A stretch of DNA of 64,000 nucleotides from JAXDLH01 sp034666705 (lineage in GTDB: Bacteria > Chloroflexota > UBA6077 > SHYK01): positions 16,791 through 80,790 of the forward strand of contig JAXDLH010000288.1 of NCBI GenBank assembly GCA_034666705.1, read 5' to 3'. The translations under genes and the position numbers were made by a program. Positions 35,028 through 43,917 of the stretch are shown in pieces. Every line of letters starts with the position of its first letter. Positions within the stretch are counted from its first letter, which is position 1. The notes below the pieces were generated by a model, which did not search any database, had not been told where the DNA came from, and saw nothing but the letters and a program-made list of their open reading frames with translations.

Positions 35028-35681
35028 ATGCCACTCCAGGAATATGCAGCAATACTCGCCCGGCGCTGGTGGATCGTGCTGCTGCCAGCGCTCGTCGCCG
35101 CGGTGCTCGGCTATACCCTCGCGCGGGCCGAGATTCCCGTGTACCGGTCCTCCATACAGCTCGAAGTCACCGGCCGCATCGACAACGGCCAGGTTCTTGC
35201 GATAGAACGGTTGCTCAAGCAGCTTGCGGCGCGTGTGAGCACGACCGCCGTGGCGCAAGAGGTCGACCAGCGCCTGCACCTCGAATTGGGGGCAGACGCG
35301 GTCCTCGCCCGCATCCGCACCCAGGCCATTCCTGAGACGTTGCACATCCAGATCGACGTGGACGATTCCTCACCGGAGCGGGCGGAGCAGATCGCCCAGG
35401 CAGTCGCGCAAGTCGCGCAAGAGCGGCAGACGGCGCTGATGGCGATCGTCCCGGAGCAGGAGCGGGTGAACGAGACCGTATTCGACCGACCGGAACACGC
35501 GCGACTGGTCGCGCCAGCGTTTCGGTCCATCGTGCTCGCCGCCGCCATTCTCGGGCTGATGGCGGGCACGGTTCTGGCGTTCGTGTTCGACTCGACTGAG
35601 CGCTGGCGAGGCCGCGCCATACGACGCAGCCACCTCAGCGTCGTGCCACCGGCGCATTCGGCCGAGGGAGAGCAGTTGTGA
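35028..35681 (+). CDS. Wzz/chain-length-determinant-like membrane protein (second copy)
   Basis: The 217-residue protein again has two flanking helices (WWIVLLPALVAAVLGYTLA and SIVLAAAILGLMAGTVLAFV) around an extracytoplasmic part. It lacks the GLPVLGEIP-like cytosolic end of the first copy, so the two may form a mixed complex. It is followed directly by the BY-kinase, with GTGA overlap. Confidence 0.75.
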   Translation: MPLQEYAAILARRWWIVLLPALVAAVLGYTLARAEIPVYRSSIQLEVTGRIDNGQVLAIERLLKQLAARVSTTAVAQEVDQRLHLELGADAVLARIRTQAIPETLHIQIDVDDSSPERAEQIAQAVAQVAQERQTALMAIVPEQERVNETVFDRPEHARLVAPAFRSIVLAAAILGLMAGTVLAFVFDSTERWRGRAIRRSHLSVVPPAHSAEGEQL

Positions 35682-36361
35682 CCCGAGGCAGCAAGAAGGG
35701 ACCGAGCGGCGGCCCAGCCGATCTCGTCACGCTGCTTGCGCCGCGGTCGGCCGCCGCGGAAGCATATCGTACCCTCTGGACCAACCTCCGCTTTGGTGGT
35801 CTGGAGCAGACGACGCAGCTCGTGCTCGTGACGAGCGCACGGCCCGACGAGGGGAAGACCACCACGTTGGCAAACCTCGGCGTCGTCGCTGCTCAGGCTG
35901 GGGCTCGCGTCATACTCGTGGACGCTGACTTTCGGCGTCCGCAGCTCCACGAGCTGTTCGGCGTCGACAATAGCCGCGGCCTGACCTCAGTCCTGTTGGG
36001 CGATCTCGACCTCGAAGCTGCCGTATCCGAAGTCGGCGTCGACGGTCTCCTCGTGCTGGCGACCGGGCCGGTGCCGCCAAATCCAGCGGAGGTCATGCGC
36101 GGCACGCGGATCGACGAAGTCTTGACGCGGCTGCGCACGGTGGCCGACCTCGTCCTGCTCGACTCCCCGCCCGTATCCGCGGCCGCAGACGCGTCCGCGC
36201 TCGCGTCACGTGTCGACGGCGTGGTGCTCGTGCTCGACGCGCGCCGCACGCGACGCGACCCGGCGCGCCGCGCCAAGGAGCAGCTCGAGCGGGTCAATGC
36301 GCGACTGCTGGGCGTCGTGCTAAACAATGCGCAACTGGATGCCGACGCGTATCGTTATTGA
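35678..36361 (+). CDS. BY-type tyrosine kinase (CpsD/CapB-like)
   Basis: The cytosolic ATPase regulates polysaccharide polymerisation by autophosphorylation on C-terminal tyrosines. It has the Walker A variant SARPDEGKTTT, the A' motif VILVDADFRRP and Walker B LVLLDSPP. The C-terminus carries only AYRY, a minimal tyrosine cluster, where typical members have four or more tyrosines. Length is 227 aa, standard for the split Gram-positive-type system in which the activator is a separate protein. Confidence 0.88.
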   Translation: MTRGSKKGPSGGPADLVTLLAPRSAAAEAYRTLWTNLRFGGLEQTTQLVLVTSARPDEGKTTTLANLGVVAAQAGARVILVDADFRRPQLHELFGVDNSRGLTSVLLGDLDLEAAVSEVGVDGLLVLATGPVPPNPAEVMRGTRIDEVLTRLRTVADLVLLDSPPVSAAADASALASRVDGVVLVLDARRTRRDPARRAKEQLERVNARLLGVVLNNAQLDADAYRY

Positions 36362-36416
36362 GGCGCTGGATGCCTGCGTCATTCTCGCCAACCACAACCC
36401 AAGGAGTGCCGAGCGC

Positions 36417-37175
36417 ATGAAGGGTGTCATTCTCGCCGGTGGCTCGGGGAGCCGCCTCTATCCATTAACGCGTATTACCAACAAGCACCTGCTCCCCGTC
36501 TACGACAAGCCGATGATCTTCTACCCGATCGAGACCCTCGTGCGCGCCGGGATCACCGACATCATGATCGTCACCGGCGGCAACAACGCCGGCGACTTCT
36601 TACGGCTGCTCGGGAATGGGCGGGATTTCGGGTTGAAGCACCTCAACTATGCCTACCAGGATCGCGCCGGCGGGATCGCCGAGGCGCTCGGCCTCACCCA
36701 GGAGTTCGTAGCCGGCGACCGCTGCGCGCTGCTGCTCGGCGACAATATCGTCGAGGACAACATCGCCCCCTTCGTCGCGCACTTCAGCGCCCAGCCGAGC
36801 GGCGCCCGCATTGTGCTCAAAGAGATCCCGGAGCGCGCGCACCTCGTCCACCTCGGCGTGCCGGTGCTGGAGGAGGGCCGGGTGCTGCGCATCGAGGAGA
36901 AGCCGGCGATCCCACAGTCCCCGTACGCCGTCACCGGCGTCTACATGTACGATGCCCAGGTGTGGGAGATCGTGCAGACCCTGCAGCCCTCCGGCCGCGG
37001 CGAGCTGGAGATCACCGACGTGAACAACGAATACATCCGCCGGGGCGGGATGGGCTACGACGTGCTGCAAGGCTTCTGGGGCGACGCGGGGGAGTCGATC
37101 GCCGATTACTGGGAGGTGGGCAATTACGTGGCCGCCCACTGGCCGCACCGCCCGCTCGTGGAGGAGGCCGTATGA
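36417..37175 (+). CDS. rmlA: Glucose-1-phosphate thymidylyltransferase
   Basis: RmlA makes dTDP-glucose from dTTP and glucose 1-phosphate. The nucleotide-binding GVILAGGSGSRLYPLTR, KHLLPVYDKPMIFYPIETL, LLLGDNIVED and the EEKP motif are present. At 252 residues it is shorter than classical RmlA (about 290) and lacks the C-terminal extension, as in the short form found with many dTDP-sugar operons. AAGGAG precedes ATG 36417. Its stop overlaps rmlB as ATGA. Confidence 0.92.
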   Translation: MKGVILAGGSGSRLYPLTRITNKHLLPVYDKPMIFYPIETLVRAGITDIMIVTGGNNAGDFLRLLGNGRDFGLKHLNYAYQDRAGGIAEALGLTQEFVAGDRCALLLGDNIVEDNIAPFVAHFSAQPSGARIVLKEIPERAHLVHLGVPVLEEGRVLRIEEKPAIPQSPYAVTGVYMYDAQVWEIVQTLQPSGRGELEITDVNNEYIRRGGMGYDVLQGFWGDAGESIADYWEVGNYVAAHWPHRPLVEEAV

Positions 37176-38200
37176 AGCTCCTGGTCGCCGGTGGGGCGGG
37201 CTTCATCGGCAGCAACTACGTGCGGTACGTGTGCGCCACCACCGATGACGAAGTCGTCGTGCTCGACAAGCTGACCTACGCCGGCAATCTCGAGAACTTG
37301 CAGGAGTTGCTGACCACCCCGCGGGTGCGCTTCGTCCAGGGCGATATCGCCAACGCCGACGCGGTGGCGACCGCGATGGCGGGCGTCGACGCCGTGGTGA
37401 ACTTCGCGGCGGAGACCCACGTCGACCGGTCGATCCTCGATCCGGGCAGCTTCATCAGCACCGACGTGTACGGCGTCTACGTGCTGCTCGAGGCGGCCCG
37501 GGTCGCCAACGTGCAGCGCTTCCTGCACGTGAGCACCGACGAGGTGTACGGGGTGGTGCACGAGGGCTCGGCGCCGGAGGAGGCGCGCCTGCTGCCACGC
37601 AGCCCCTACTCGGCCAGCAAGGCTGGCGGCGAGCTGCTCGTCTACGCCTACCACGTCACGTACGGGGTCCCGACCCTGGTGACCCGGGGCTCGAATACCT
37701 TTGGCCCGTATCAGTATCCCGAGAAGCTGATCCCGGTCGTGATCACCGAGGCGATCGACCAGCGGCCGATCCCCGTCTATGGCGATGGGCGGCAGGTGCG
37801 TGACTGGCTCTACGTCGAAGACCACTGCGCAGGGATCGACCTCGTGCTGCGCCATGGCGAGCCGGGCGAGGCGTACAACGTCGGCGGCGGCAACGAGCGC
37901 TACAACGTCGACGTGGTGGCGCGCATCCTCGACGCCCTGGGCCGGCCCCACACGCTGATCGAGCACGTGCCGGATCGCCCGGGCCACGACGTCCGCTACT
38001 CCGTGGAGACGCGCAAGCTCGATCGCCTGGGCTGGGATCGCTCGCGGCCCTTCGAGGACGCGCTGGAGGCGACCGTGCGCTGGTACGTCGACCACGAGCC
38101 CTGGTGGCGGCGGATCAAGGAGGGGGCCGAGTATCGCGCCTACTTCACCCGCAACTACGGCAGCCGTGGCGAATCGGCGGCGCCGGGCCCCAGCCGCTAG
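37172..38200 (+). CDS. rmlB: dTDP-glucose 4,6-dehydratase
   Basis: RmlB converts dTDP-glucose to dTDP-4-keto-6-deoxyglucose. It is an extended short-chain dehydrogenase with GGAGFIGSNYVRY, the AAETHVDRSI segment, STDEVYG and the catalytic YSASK. DWLYVEDHC and the YNVGGGNE motif complete the family pattern. Length is 342 aa. No rmlC or rmlD follows, so the final 6-deoxysugar is not determined here. A Pro/Ser-rich short tail ends the protein. Confidence 0.93.
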   Translation: MKLLVAGGAGFIGSNYVRYVCATTDDEVVVLDKLTYAGNLENLQELLTTPRVRFVQGDIANADAVATAMAGVDAVVNFAAETHVDRSILDPGSFISTDVYGVYVLLEAARVANVQRFLHVSTDEVYGVVHEGSAPEEARLLPRSPYSASKAGGELLVYAYHVTYGVPTLVTRGSNTFGPYQYPEKLIPVVITEAIDQRPIPVYGDGRQVRDWLYVEDHCAGIDLVLRHGEPGEAYNVGGGNERYNVDVVARILDALGRPHTLIEHVPDRPGHDVRYSVETRKLDRLGWDRSRPFEDALEATVRWYVDHEPWWRRIKEGAEYRAYFTRNYGSRGESAAPGPSR

Positions 38201-38296
38201 CTGCCGCAGCTCCCCGTACTCGCGGACCTTCGATACCACTACCAACGACGCAGGTGAGCAGGCCGAGTGGCCGCTGCGTGCCGCCGGACCAGTCCG

Positions 38297-38302
38297 TATA
38301 AT
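38297..38302 (+). promoter_or_regulatory. -10 box (TATAAT) upstream of purA
   Basis: A perfect TATAAT lies 46 nt before the purA ATG. The -35 region is poor. The 147-bp gap after rmlB contains nothing else I can identify. Confidence 0.45.
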
Positions 38303-38347
38303 TCGGCGCTTTGCTCGCTGGCCAGGAATTCAGCGGAGAGGAAAACG

Positions 38348-39643
38348 ATGCCAGTCGTGGCGGTTGTAGGCGGACAGTGGGGCGATGAGGGAAAGGGCAA
38401 GGTCATCGACCTGCTCGCCGGTACCGCCGACATGGTGATCAGGGCCCACGGCGGGGATAACGCGGGGCATACCGTTATCAATCCGCTAGGGGAGTTCGTG
38501 CTTCATCTCGTCCCCGCGGGCATCTTCAATCCCGCGGCCACTTGCATCATTGCGCCCGGCGTCGTCGTAAATCCCGTCAGCCTTCTCAAAGAAATGGACG
38601 CCCTGGAGGCGCGCGGCGTGGCGACCACCGGGCTGCAGGTATCCGATCGCGCCCACATGGTGATGCCGTACCACCTCGTACTCGAGCGCGTGCAGGAATC
38701 GCTGCGCGGCAAGGGGGCGATTGGGACCACGGGACGGGGGATCGGCCCGGCATACGTGGACAAGGCGGCCCGCGTCGGCATTCAGATCGGCGAGCTGCTC
38801 GATCCCGACTCCTTCAAGCGTCGGGTGCACGTCGCCGCCGAGAGTGCCAACCGCTTCCTCCGCTCGGTGGAGCACGAGCCCGAAATCGACGGCGACCAGA
38901 TCGTGCGCGAGTATCTGCAGATCGCGGAGCGACTCGGGCCGTACGTCGCCGACGTTTCAGGGCGCGTGGCGGATGCCGTCGATCGCAACGCGCGCATCCT
39001 TCTCGAAGGGGCCCAGGCGACCCTCCTCGATATTGACCACGGGACCTATCCGTACGTCACCAGCTCAGCATGCACGGTGGCGGGGCTGTTGCAAGGCGCA
39101 GGCATTCCCCCACGCGCGCTCACTCGCTCCATCGGTATCTACAAGGCGTACACCACGCGTGTTGGCTCCGGAGCGATGCCGAGCGAGCTGCGTGACGAGA
39201 CGGGCGCGTACCTCCGCGAGCATGCGCACGAGTTTGGCGCCACCACTGGCCGGGCGCGGCGGGTCGGCTGGTTCGACGGCGTACTGGCCCGGTACACCGC
39301 ACGCGTGAACGGGTTCGACCAGATCGCGCTGACCCGCCTCGACATTCTGGACGAAATGGACTCGATCAACGTCTGCGTGGGATACGAGGTACACGGCCAG
39401 CGCGTGGATCGACTGCCGTCCAATCACGCCATGCACGATGAGTGCCAACCGGTGTTGGAGGAGCTGCCCGGCTGGCGGGAATCGATCTGCGACATCGCCG
39501 ACTTCGCCGAGCTGCCCGACGAGGCCGCCCGATATGTACGTCGCATCGAGCAGCTTGTCGGCGCTCCGGCCGATATCATTGGGGTAGGGCCCGCGCGAAC
39601 ACAGACGATTCATCGTGGCGACCTTTGGGGCCGACCGGACTAG
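38348..39643 (+). CDS. purA: Adenylosuccinate synthetase
   Basis: PurA joins IMP and aspartate with GTP, the first committed step to AMP. It starts with the GTP-binding VVGGQWGDEGKGKVIDLLAG and has GGDNAGHTV, TTGRGIGPAY, the GSGAMPSE-type loop (RVGSGAMPSELRDETG) and RRVGWFDGV. Length is 431 aa, as expected. Together with guaB at 5 kb, the window carries both branch-point enzymes from IMP. Confidence 0.97.
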   Translation: MPVVAVVGGQWGDEGKGKVIDLLAGTADMVIRAHGGDNAGHTVINPLGEFVLHLVPAGIFNPAATCIIAPGVVVNPVSLLKEMDALEARGVATTGLQVSDRAHMVMPYHLVLERVQESLRGKGAIGTTGRGIGPAYVDKAARVGIQIGELLDPDSFKRRVHVAAESANRFLRSVEHEPEIDGDQIVREYLQIAERLGPYVADVSGRVADAVDRNARILLEGAQATLLDIDHGTYPYVTSSACTVAGLLQGAGIPPRALTRSIGIYKAYTTRVGSGAMPSELRDETGAYLREHAHEFGATTGRARRVGWFDGVLARYTARVNGFDQIALTRLDILDEMDSINVCVGYEVHGQRVDRLPSNHAMHDECQPVLEELPGWRESICDIADFAELPDEAARYVRRIEQLVGAPADIIGVGPARTQTIHRGDLWGRPD

Positions 39644-39716
39644 GCCGGGCCATTCGTCGCGCCCGCCGACAACACATCACGCATCCCCAGCCCTCATCCT
39701 CGCCTCGGATTGGCTT

Positions 39717-41957
39717 ATGCTCAACCGCCTCGTGCTCAAGGAAAATGAGATCTTTGCTGTCACCGATCGCGATGGCAACATCCGTGCGGACGCCATGGAT
39801 GGCGAAGGCCTGTACTTTCAGGACACGCGATTTCTGAGCATCTTCGAGTTCAGCATCGATCACCTGCCGCTGCAGCTCCTCTCCAGCGCGGGCGAGCTGA
39901 ACTTCATGAGCAATTTCCAGTTTGGCAATCAACCGTCGACCCTTGACGACGGCAGCGACGTGCCGGGGCGCGTCATTAGCGTGCGCCGCAACCGGTTCAT
40001 CGATGCCGGGCTGCACGAGCGCATCGGGCTGATGAACTATGGTCCCACTACAGTGGAGCTCACCATTCGTCTCACGGTTGGCTCCGACTTCCGTGATATG
40101 TTCGACGTGCGCGGCTACATGCAACGGCCCCGCCGAGGCATGGTCAGTGCGCCGGCGCACGAGGGTGACACGATTCTCCTGCGCTACCTGGGGCTCGACG
40201 ATGTGACGCGGCGAACCGAGATCACGTTTGACCGAGTGCCAGACGACGTGGTGATTCTGCACCCCGAGCCAACAGAGGTCGGGATATTGCCGACGGATCC
40301 GGCTGAGATCGCGACCATGGACGTCCGAACGGAGGTCCGACTCGAACCGCCCTCTGCTCAAGCCTTGTTCCACGCAAAGCTGGAGCCGGGGAAAAGCTGG
40401 TCGATGACGGTAAACGTCGAACCCGTCGTTGAGGCGCATGCACCGCCACGTCGGCCATTCCCCGCCCTGGACGATGCGTTCGTGCGCATCGCCGACGAAT
40501 ACCGGCAGTGGATGGCATCGTGCACCCGAATTACGACCGACCACGACCTCATCAACAATCTGATCGACCGCAACGTGCAGGACCTGCGCCTCACCATCAA
40601 TAAGGTCGATTCCGGCCTCTTGCCGGTCGCCGGCATTCCGTGGTTCAGCGTGCCGTTTGGCCGGGACAGCCTCATCGCGTCCCTGCAGACGCTGTCCCTG
40701 AACCCGGACATCGCCTACGGCACGCTGCGTTTTCTCGCATTGCATCAGGGCACGCGGGTCGATCCCTGGTGTGACGAGGAACCGGGAAAGATCCTGCACG
40801 AGATTCGGAGCGGCGAGATGGCCGCACTCCATGAAGTCCCGCAGACCCCGTATTACGGCAGCGTCGACTCGACGCCCCTCTTCGTGGTCGTCTTCACCGA
40901 GCTCATGCGCTGGATGGACGACATGGCGCTCGCGGCGGAGCTGCGGCCCCACCTGGAGCGCGCCCTGCAGTGGATCCGTACCTACGGCGATCCGGACGGC
41001 GATGGCCTGTTGGAATATGAGTCCAAGTCAACGCGCGGGATTCACAACCAGGGCTGGAAGGATTCGCACGATTCGGTGACCTTTCCGGACGGCAGCTATG
41101 CCCAGGCGCCGATCGCCATCGCCGAGGTGCAAGGATACGCATACGCCGCGGAACGGGGCATGGCGGAGATGTACGCCCGCTGGGGCGAGCCGGAGCGTAC
41201 CCAGGAGTGCCTGGCACGAGCGGCGCGCTTGAAACGGCGCTTCGACGAGGCATTCTGGCTCGAATCGCTCGGCTTTTACGCGGAAGCGCTCGACGCGCAT
41301 AAAGCTCCAGTACCCGCGCTTACCTCCAACCCGGGTCACTGCTTGCTGATGGGAATGCTGGATGGGCCTCGGGCCGACCGCTTCGTCGCGCGGCTGATGC
41401 AGGACGACATGATGTGCGGGTGGGGCCTGCGCACACTGAGCGGCGACTTCCCAACCTTCAATCCGATGAGCTACCACAACGGCTCGGTCTGGCCGCACGA
41501 TAACTCGATCGTGGTCGCCGGGCTGCGGCGCGCAGGGTATGCGGACGAGGCGGTACGGGTCATCCAGGAGATGTTCGACGCGGGCATCCGGTTGCCCAGC
41601 TTCCGCATGCCCGAGCTCTTCTGTGGCTTCAGCCGCGACCGCCGCTACCAGTCGCTGCCGGCATCGTACCCGGTGTCCTGCAGTCCGCAGGCATGGGCGG
41701 CGGGATCGGTGTTCCTCATGCTCCAGCATCTAGTCGGCCTGGAAGTCGACCTGCCGCACCACCGCATCCGGCTGAGCCCTGCCCTGCTCCCTTCGATGAA
41801 TGAGATTCACTTCGAGCACCTGCGACTCGGCGGCGGTCGGACGATCTCAGTCGACGTGTATCGGCTGGGCGATGAGGTCGCTTGCAAGGTGCACGACGCC
41901 GAGGGTCTGCAGGTCGAGATCAGGCCAATTCGCCCGCAGCTTGTGCGAGCTCGCTAA
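39717..41957 (+). CDS. Amylo-alpha-1,6-glucosidase / glycogen debranching-type protein
   Basis: The N-terminal domain (about residues 1-240; LKENEIFAVTDRDGNI, GLYFQDTRFLSIFEF) is the GDE_N_bis-like beta domain. The C-terminal (alpha/alpha)6 barrel has WFSVPFGRDSLIASLQTLS, CDEEPGKILHE and NQGWKDSHDSV, segments typical of the GH63/GH133-like debranching family. It would remove alpha-1,6 branches or act on related glucans or trehalose-like compounds. Exact specificity is uncertain. It is monocistronic, and its end overlaps the convergent MurG-like gene by 38 nt. Confidence 0.88.
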   Translation: MLNRLVLKENEIFAVTDRDGNIRADAMDGEGLYFQDTRFLSIFEFSIDHLPLQLLSSAGELNFMSNFQFGNQPSTLDDGSDVPGRVISVRRNRFIDAGLHERIGLMNYGPTTVELTIRLTVGSDFRDMFDVRGYMQRPRRGMVSAPAHEGDTILLRYLGLDDVTRRTEITFDRVPDDVVILHPEPTEVGILPTDPAEIATMDVRTEVRLEPPSAQALFHAKLEPGKSWSMTVNVEPVVEAHAPPRRPFPALDDAFVRIADEYRQWMASCTRITTDHDLINNLIDRNVQDLRLTINKVDSGLLPVAGIPWFSVPFGRDSLIASLQTLSLNPDIAYGTLRFLALHQGTRVDPWCDEEPGKILHEIRSGEMAALHEVPQTPYYGSVDSTPLFVVVFTELMRWMDDMALAAELRPHLERALQWIRTYGDPDGDGLLEYESKSTRGIHNQGWKDSHDSVTFPDGSYAQAPIAIAEVQGYAYAAERGMAEMYARWGEPERTQECLARAARLKRRFDEAFWLESLGFYAEALDAHKAPVPALTSNPGHCLLMGMLDGPRADRFVARLMQDDMMCGWGLRTLSGDFPTFNPMSYHNGSVWPHDNSIVVAGLRRAGYADEAVRVIQEMFDAGIRLPSFRMPELFCGFSRDRRYQSLPASYPVSCSPQAWAAGSVFLMLQHLVGLEVDLPHHRIRLSPALLPSMNEIHFEHLRLGGGRTISVDVYRLGDEVACKVHDAEGLQVEIRPIRPQLVRAR

Positions 41958-42996
41958 CCACTGCGTCGGCGGCGCTCGCCGGAAGCAACTTCGAAGCGGC
42001 CTTTTCGAGCGCGTGCCGCCGACTCGTGTCCGCCAGCAGCTCACGAACGAGCTCAACCAGGAGCCGCGGCGTCAATTCGCGCTCGTGGGCGACGACACCC
42101 GCCTGGTGGCGCGCCACGACGGCGGCATTCGCTTCCTGGTGTGAATTGGGCATAGGGATCACGATCGCCGCCTTGCCGAGCGCCCCAACCTCGGCCAGCG
42201 CCGACATGCCGGCGCGGGTGATCACGACCTCAGCCGCGGCAAGCACGTCGGGCATCTCAGAGGTCAAGAATTCCACCTGTCGATATCTCGGGTGGTCGAT
42301 TGCCTCGACCCGCTTGCCTGCGCCGGTAAGGTGGAGTACCTGCGCTCCCTCGATAAGCTGCGGAGCCGCGCTGGCCACGATCTGGTTCAGGTTCAGGGCG
42401 CCCGTCCCACCGCCGGTGGCCAGGACCAACGGCACGCCAGACTCCAGTCCGAGCGTCTCACCCGCGCGCACCGCACTCGCCGCAGCGAACGCGTCACGGA
42501 CCGGATTACCGACAATCCGCGCGTTCGCATGGCGCAGCAGGCCGACCGTCTCCGGAAAGGCGACTGTCACTCGCGTCGCAAACGGCACCAGAATCCGATT
42601 GGCGAGGCTCGGGAGGACATCTTGCTGATGGATGACGAGTGGCACGCCAAGCACGCGTGCGGCCAGAAGGGGGGGAACCGTCGCGAACCCGCCGGCGCCA
42701 AACGCGACATCCGGCCAAAAACGACGCACGATTCGAATTGATTGCGCAACCCCGGCGGCGACGAGCGCCGGGTCGGTGAGGTTGCGCCAGTCGGCGTAGC
42801 GGCGAAGCTTGCCGGTGCGCACGGCGATGAATGGGAGCCCCGCGTCGCGCACCAATGCGGCCTCGGGCCCGCCACGGGTGCCGACGTACAACATCTCGGC
42901 GTGCGGCCAACGGCGACGCGCGGCCTGGGCGACCGCAATGACCGGCGCCGCCGAACCGCCAGAGCCACCCCCTGCGCAAAGGATCCGCACGTGCAC
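41920..42996 (-). CDS. MurG-like glycosyltransferase with altered glycine-rich loop
   Basis: The 358-residue GT-B protein aligns with MurG, which adds GlcNAc to lipid I: GGGSGGSAAPVIAVA near the start, GAGGFATVPPLLAA, the LANRILVPFATRV region, ATGGGTGALNLNQ, and the late donor site ITRAGMSALAEV with NSHQEANA. In MurG the first loop reads GGTGGH. Here Ser replaces the conserved His. It is not in a mur/fts cluster, so it may be a divergent MurG or a paralogue using another lipid-linked substrate. It is therefore left without a symbol. Confidence 0.75.
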   Translation of the reverse strand: MHVRILCAGGGSGGSAAPVIAVAQAARRRWPHAEMLYVGTRGGPEAALVRDAGLPFIAVRTGKLRRYADWRNLTDPALVAAGVAQSIRIVRRFWPDVAFGAGGFATVPPLLAARVLGVPLVIHQQDVLPSLANRILVPFATRVTVAFPETVGLLRHANARIVGNPVRDAFAAASAVRAGETLGLESGVPLVLATGGGTGALNLNQIVASAAPQLIEGAQVLHLTGAGKRVEAIDHPRYRQVEFLTSEMPDVLAAAEVVITRAGMSALAEVGALGKAAIVIPMPNSHQEANAAVVARHQAGVVAHERELTPRLLVELVRELLADTSRRHALEKAASKLLPASAADAVVSELAQAAGELA

Positions 42997-43046
42997 CTCC
43001 CGCAGGATTGGTACCTAAGTCTATGTGCCAGCCGTCGCCCCTTGCA

Positions 43047-43068
43047 GCGCAGCGCCCGGGCGCTGCGC
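43047..43068. repeat. 22-bp perfect palindrome in the divergent regulatory region
   Basis: The arms meet at CCCGGG with 11 perfect pairs. It lies between the divergent murG-like gene (start 42996) and the heme-operon regulator (start 43261). It could be an operator or an RNA hairpin; no U-tract is present. The rest of the 264-bp gap shows a weak promoter (TTGCAC 43187-43192, then TGC-TAACGT ending at 43216). Confidence 0.45.
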
Positions 43069-43240
43069 CACAGTCGGCTCGGCCTCAACATTCGCGGCAT
43101 CCCAATCGTAGTGAAGGCTCCATGACTCAACGCCTGGACGGCAGATCATTGCTGCTGCACTCTCTGGGATGGCAGAGCCCATGAGTTTGCACCGTTCGTA
43201 TTTCCAGTGCTAACGTGTGGAAGTCGATTTTTCAAGAATC

Positions 43241-43260
43241 TGTAGATTTCTGTAGGTTTC
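43241..43260 (+). promoter_or_regulatory. Tandem 10-bp direct repeats directly before the hem regulator
   Basis: TGTAGATTTC (43241-43250) and TGTAGGTTTC (43251-43260) abut and differ by one base. They end at the base before the ATG of the BldC/MerR-like gene. A 10-bp period places both copies on the same face of the helix, as in operators bound head-to-tail by BldC-like proteins. No better ribosome-binding site than AGG lies here. Confidence 0.5.
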
Positions 43261-43917
43261 ATGGCTGAGAGTCTCGTCACTCCCGCGCCGGAGTGGGTCT
43301 CCATCGGACGAGCCTGCCAGATGCTCGGGGTCAATCCCGCCACGTTGCGGCAATGGACCGACGCTGGCAGGCTTGGTGTGTATCGAACACCAGGCGGGCA
43401 CCGGCGCTTCAGCGCTGCCGAGGTCGCAGCACTCCGCCGGGCGCCAGATGCCCACCGCGGCGCGGATCTTCCGGCCGCCCTGGTCGCGCAACTGCAAGCG
43501 CGGTACCGGGCGCTTGGCCACTCATCCTCCACGCATCACGGATGGCTCGCGGAGTTGGGCACTGACACGCGCGACGAGCTGCGCGCGCTCGGAGACGAGC
43601 TGCTGGCGGAGCTCGGGCAACTGATCGGTACCCCTTCACCCACCGGTCGTCGCACCGGGCTTGCGGCCGCCCGGCGCATCGGCGCGCGGTACGCGGCGAT
43701 CGCGGCTCGGGCGGGTGTGGACGTCGGACAGATCGTCGAGGCGTATGTCATGTTCCGACGTCCGCTGCTCGAGGTACTAGCGAACAGCATTACGCGCTAT
43801 CCGGAGACGGGCGCGGAGATCGGCCCAATCATGCGCCGCGCCGAGCGCCTCATGGACGAGGTACTCGAGGGGATCACGGCGTCGAGCACGTCCGGCCGCG
43901 AGACGCCGCACGCATGA
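43261..43917 (+). CDS. BldC/MerR-like DNA-binding protein with RsbRD-like C-terminal domain
   Basis: Residues about 12-58 are a winged helix of the MerR/BldC type: WVSIGRACQMLGVNPATLRQ, WTDAGRLGVYRTPGGHRRF. The C-terminal part (about 75-210) is an all-helical domain resembling the RsbRD N-terminal/globin-like sensor (DTRDELRALGDELLAELGQL, then AAIAARAGVDVGQIVEAYVM, then FRRPLLEVLANSI). It lacks the dimerisation coiled coil of classical MerR. The gene overlaps hemA as ATGA, so it is likely a co-transcribed regulator of heme synthesis. The ligand is unknown. Confidence 0.8.
   Translation: MAESLVTPAPEWVSIGRACQMLGVNPATLRQWTDAGRLGVYRTPGGHRRFSAAEVAALRRAPDAHRGADLPAALVAQLQARYRALGHSSSTHHGWLAELGTDTRDELRALGDELLAELGQLIGTPSPTGRRTGLAAARRIGARYAAIAARAGVDVGQIVEAYVMFRRPLLEVLANSITRYPETGAEIGPIMRRAERLMDEVLEGITASSTSGRETPHA

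Noticed and set aside
30442..38200. Exopolysaccharide operon as a transferred island
   Set aside because: No flanking mobility genes, tRNA junction or direct repeats. rmlA-rmlB look slightly more GC-biased, but I cannot measure this reliably by eye.
37124..38245. Long minus-strand ORF opposite rmlB
   Set aside because: Antisense shadow of a clear dTDP-glucose dehydratase; Val/His/Asp-biased composition.
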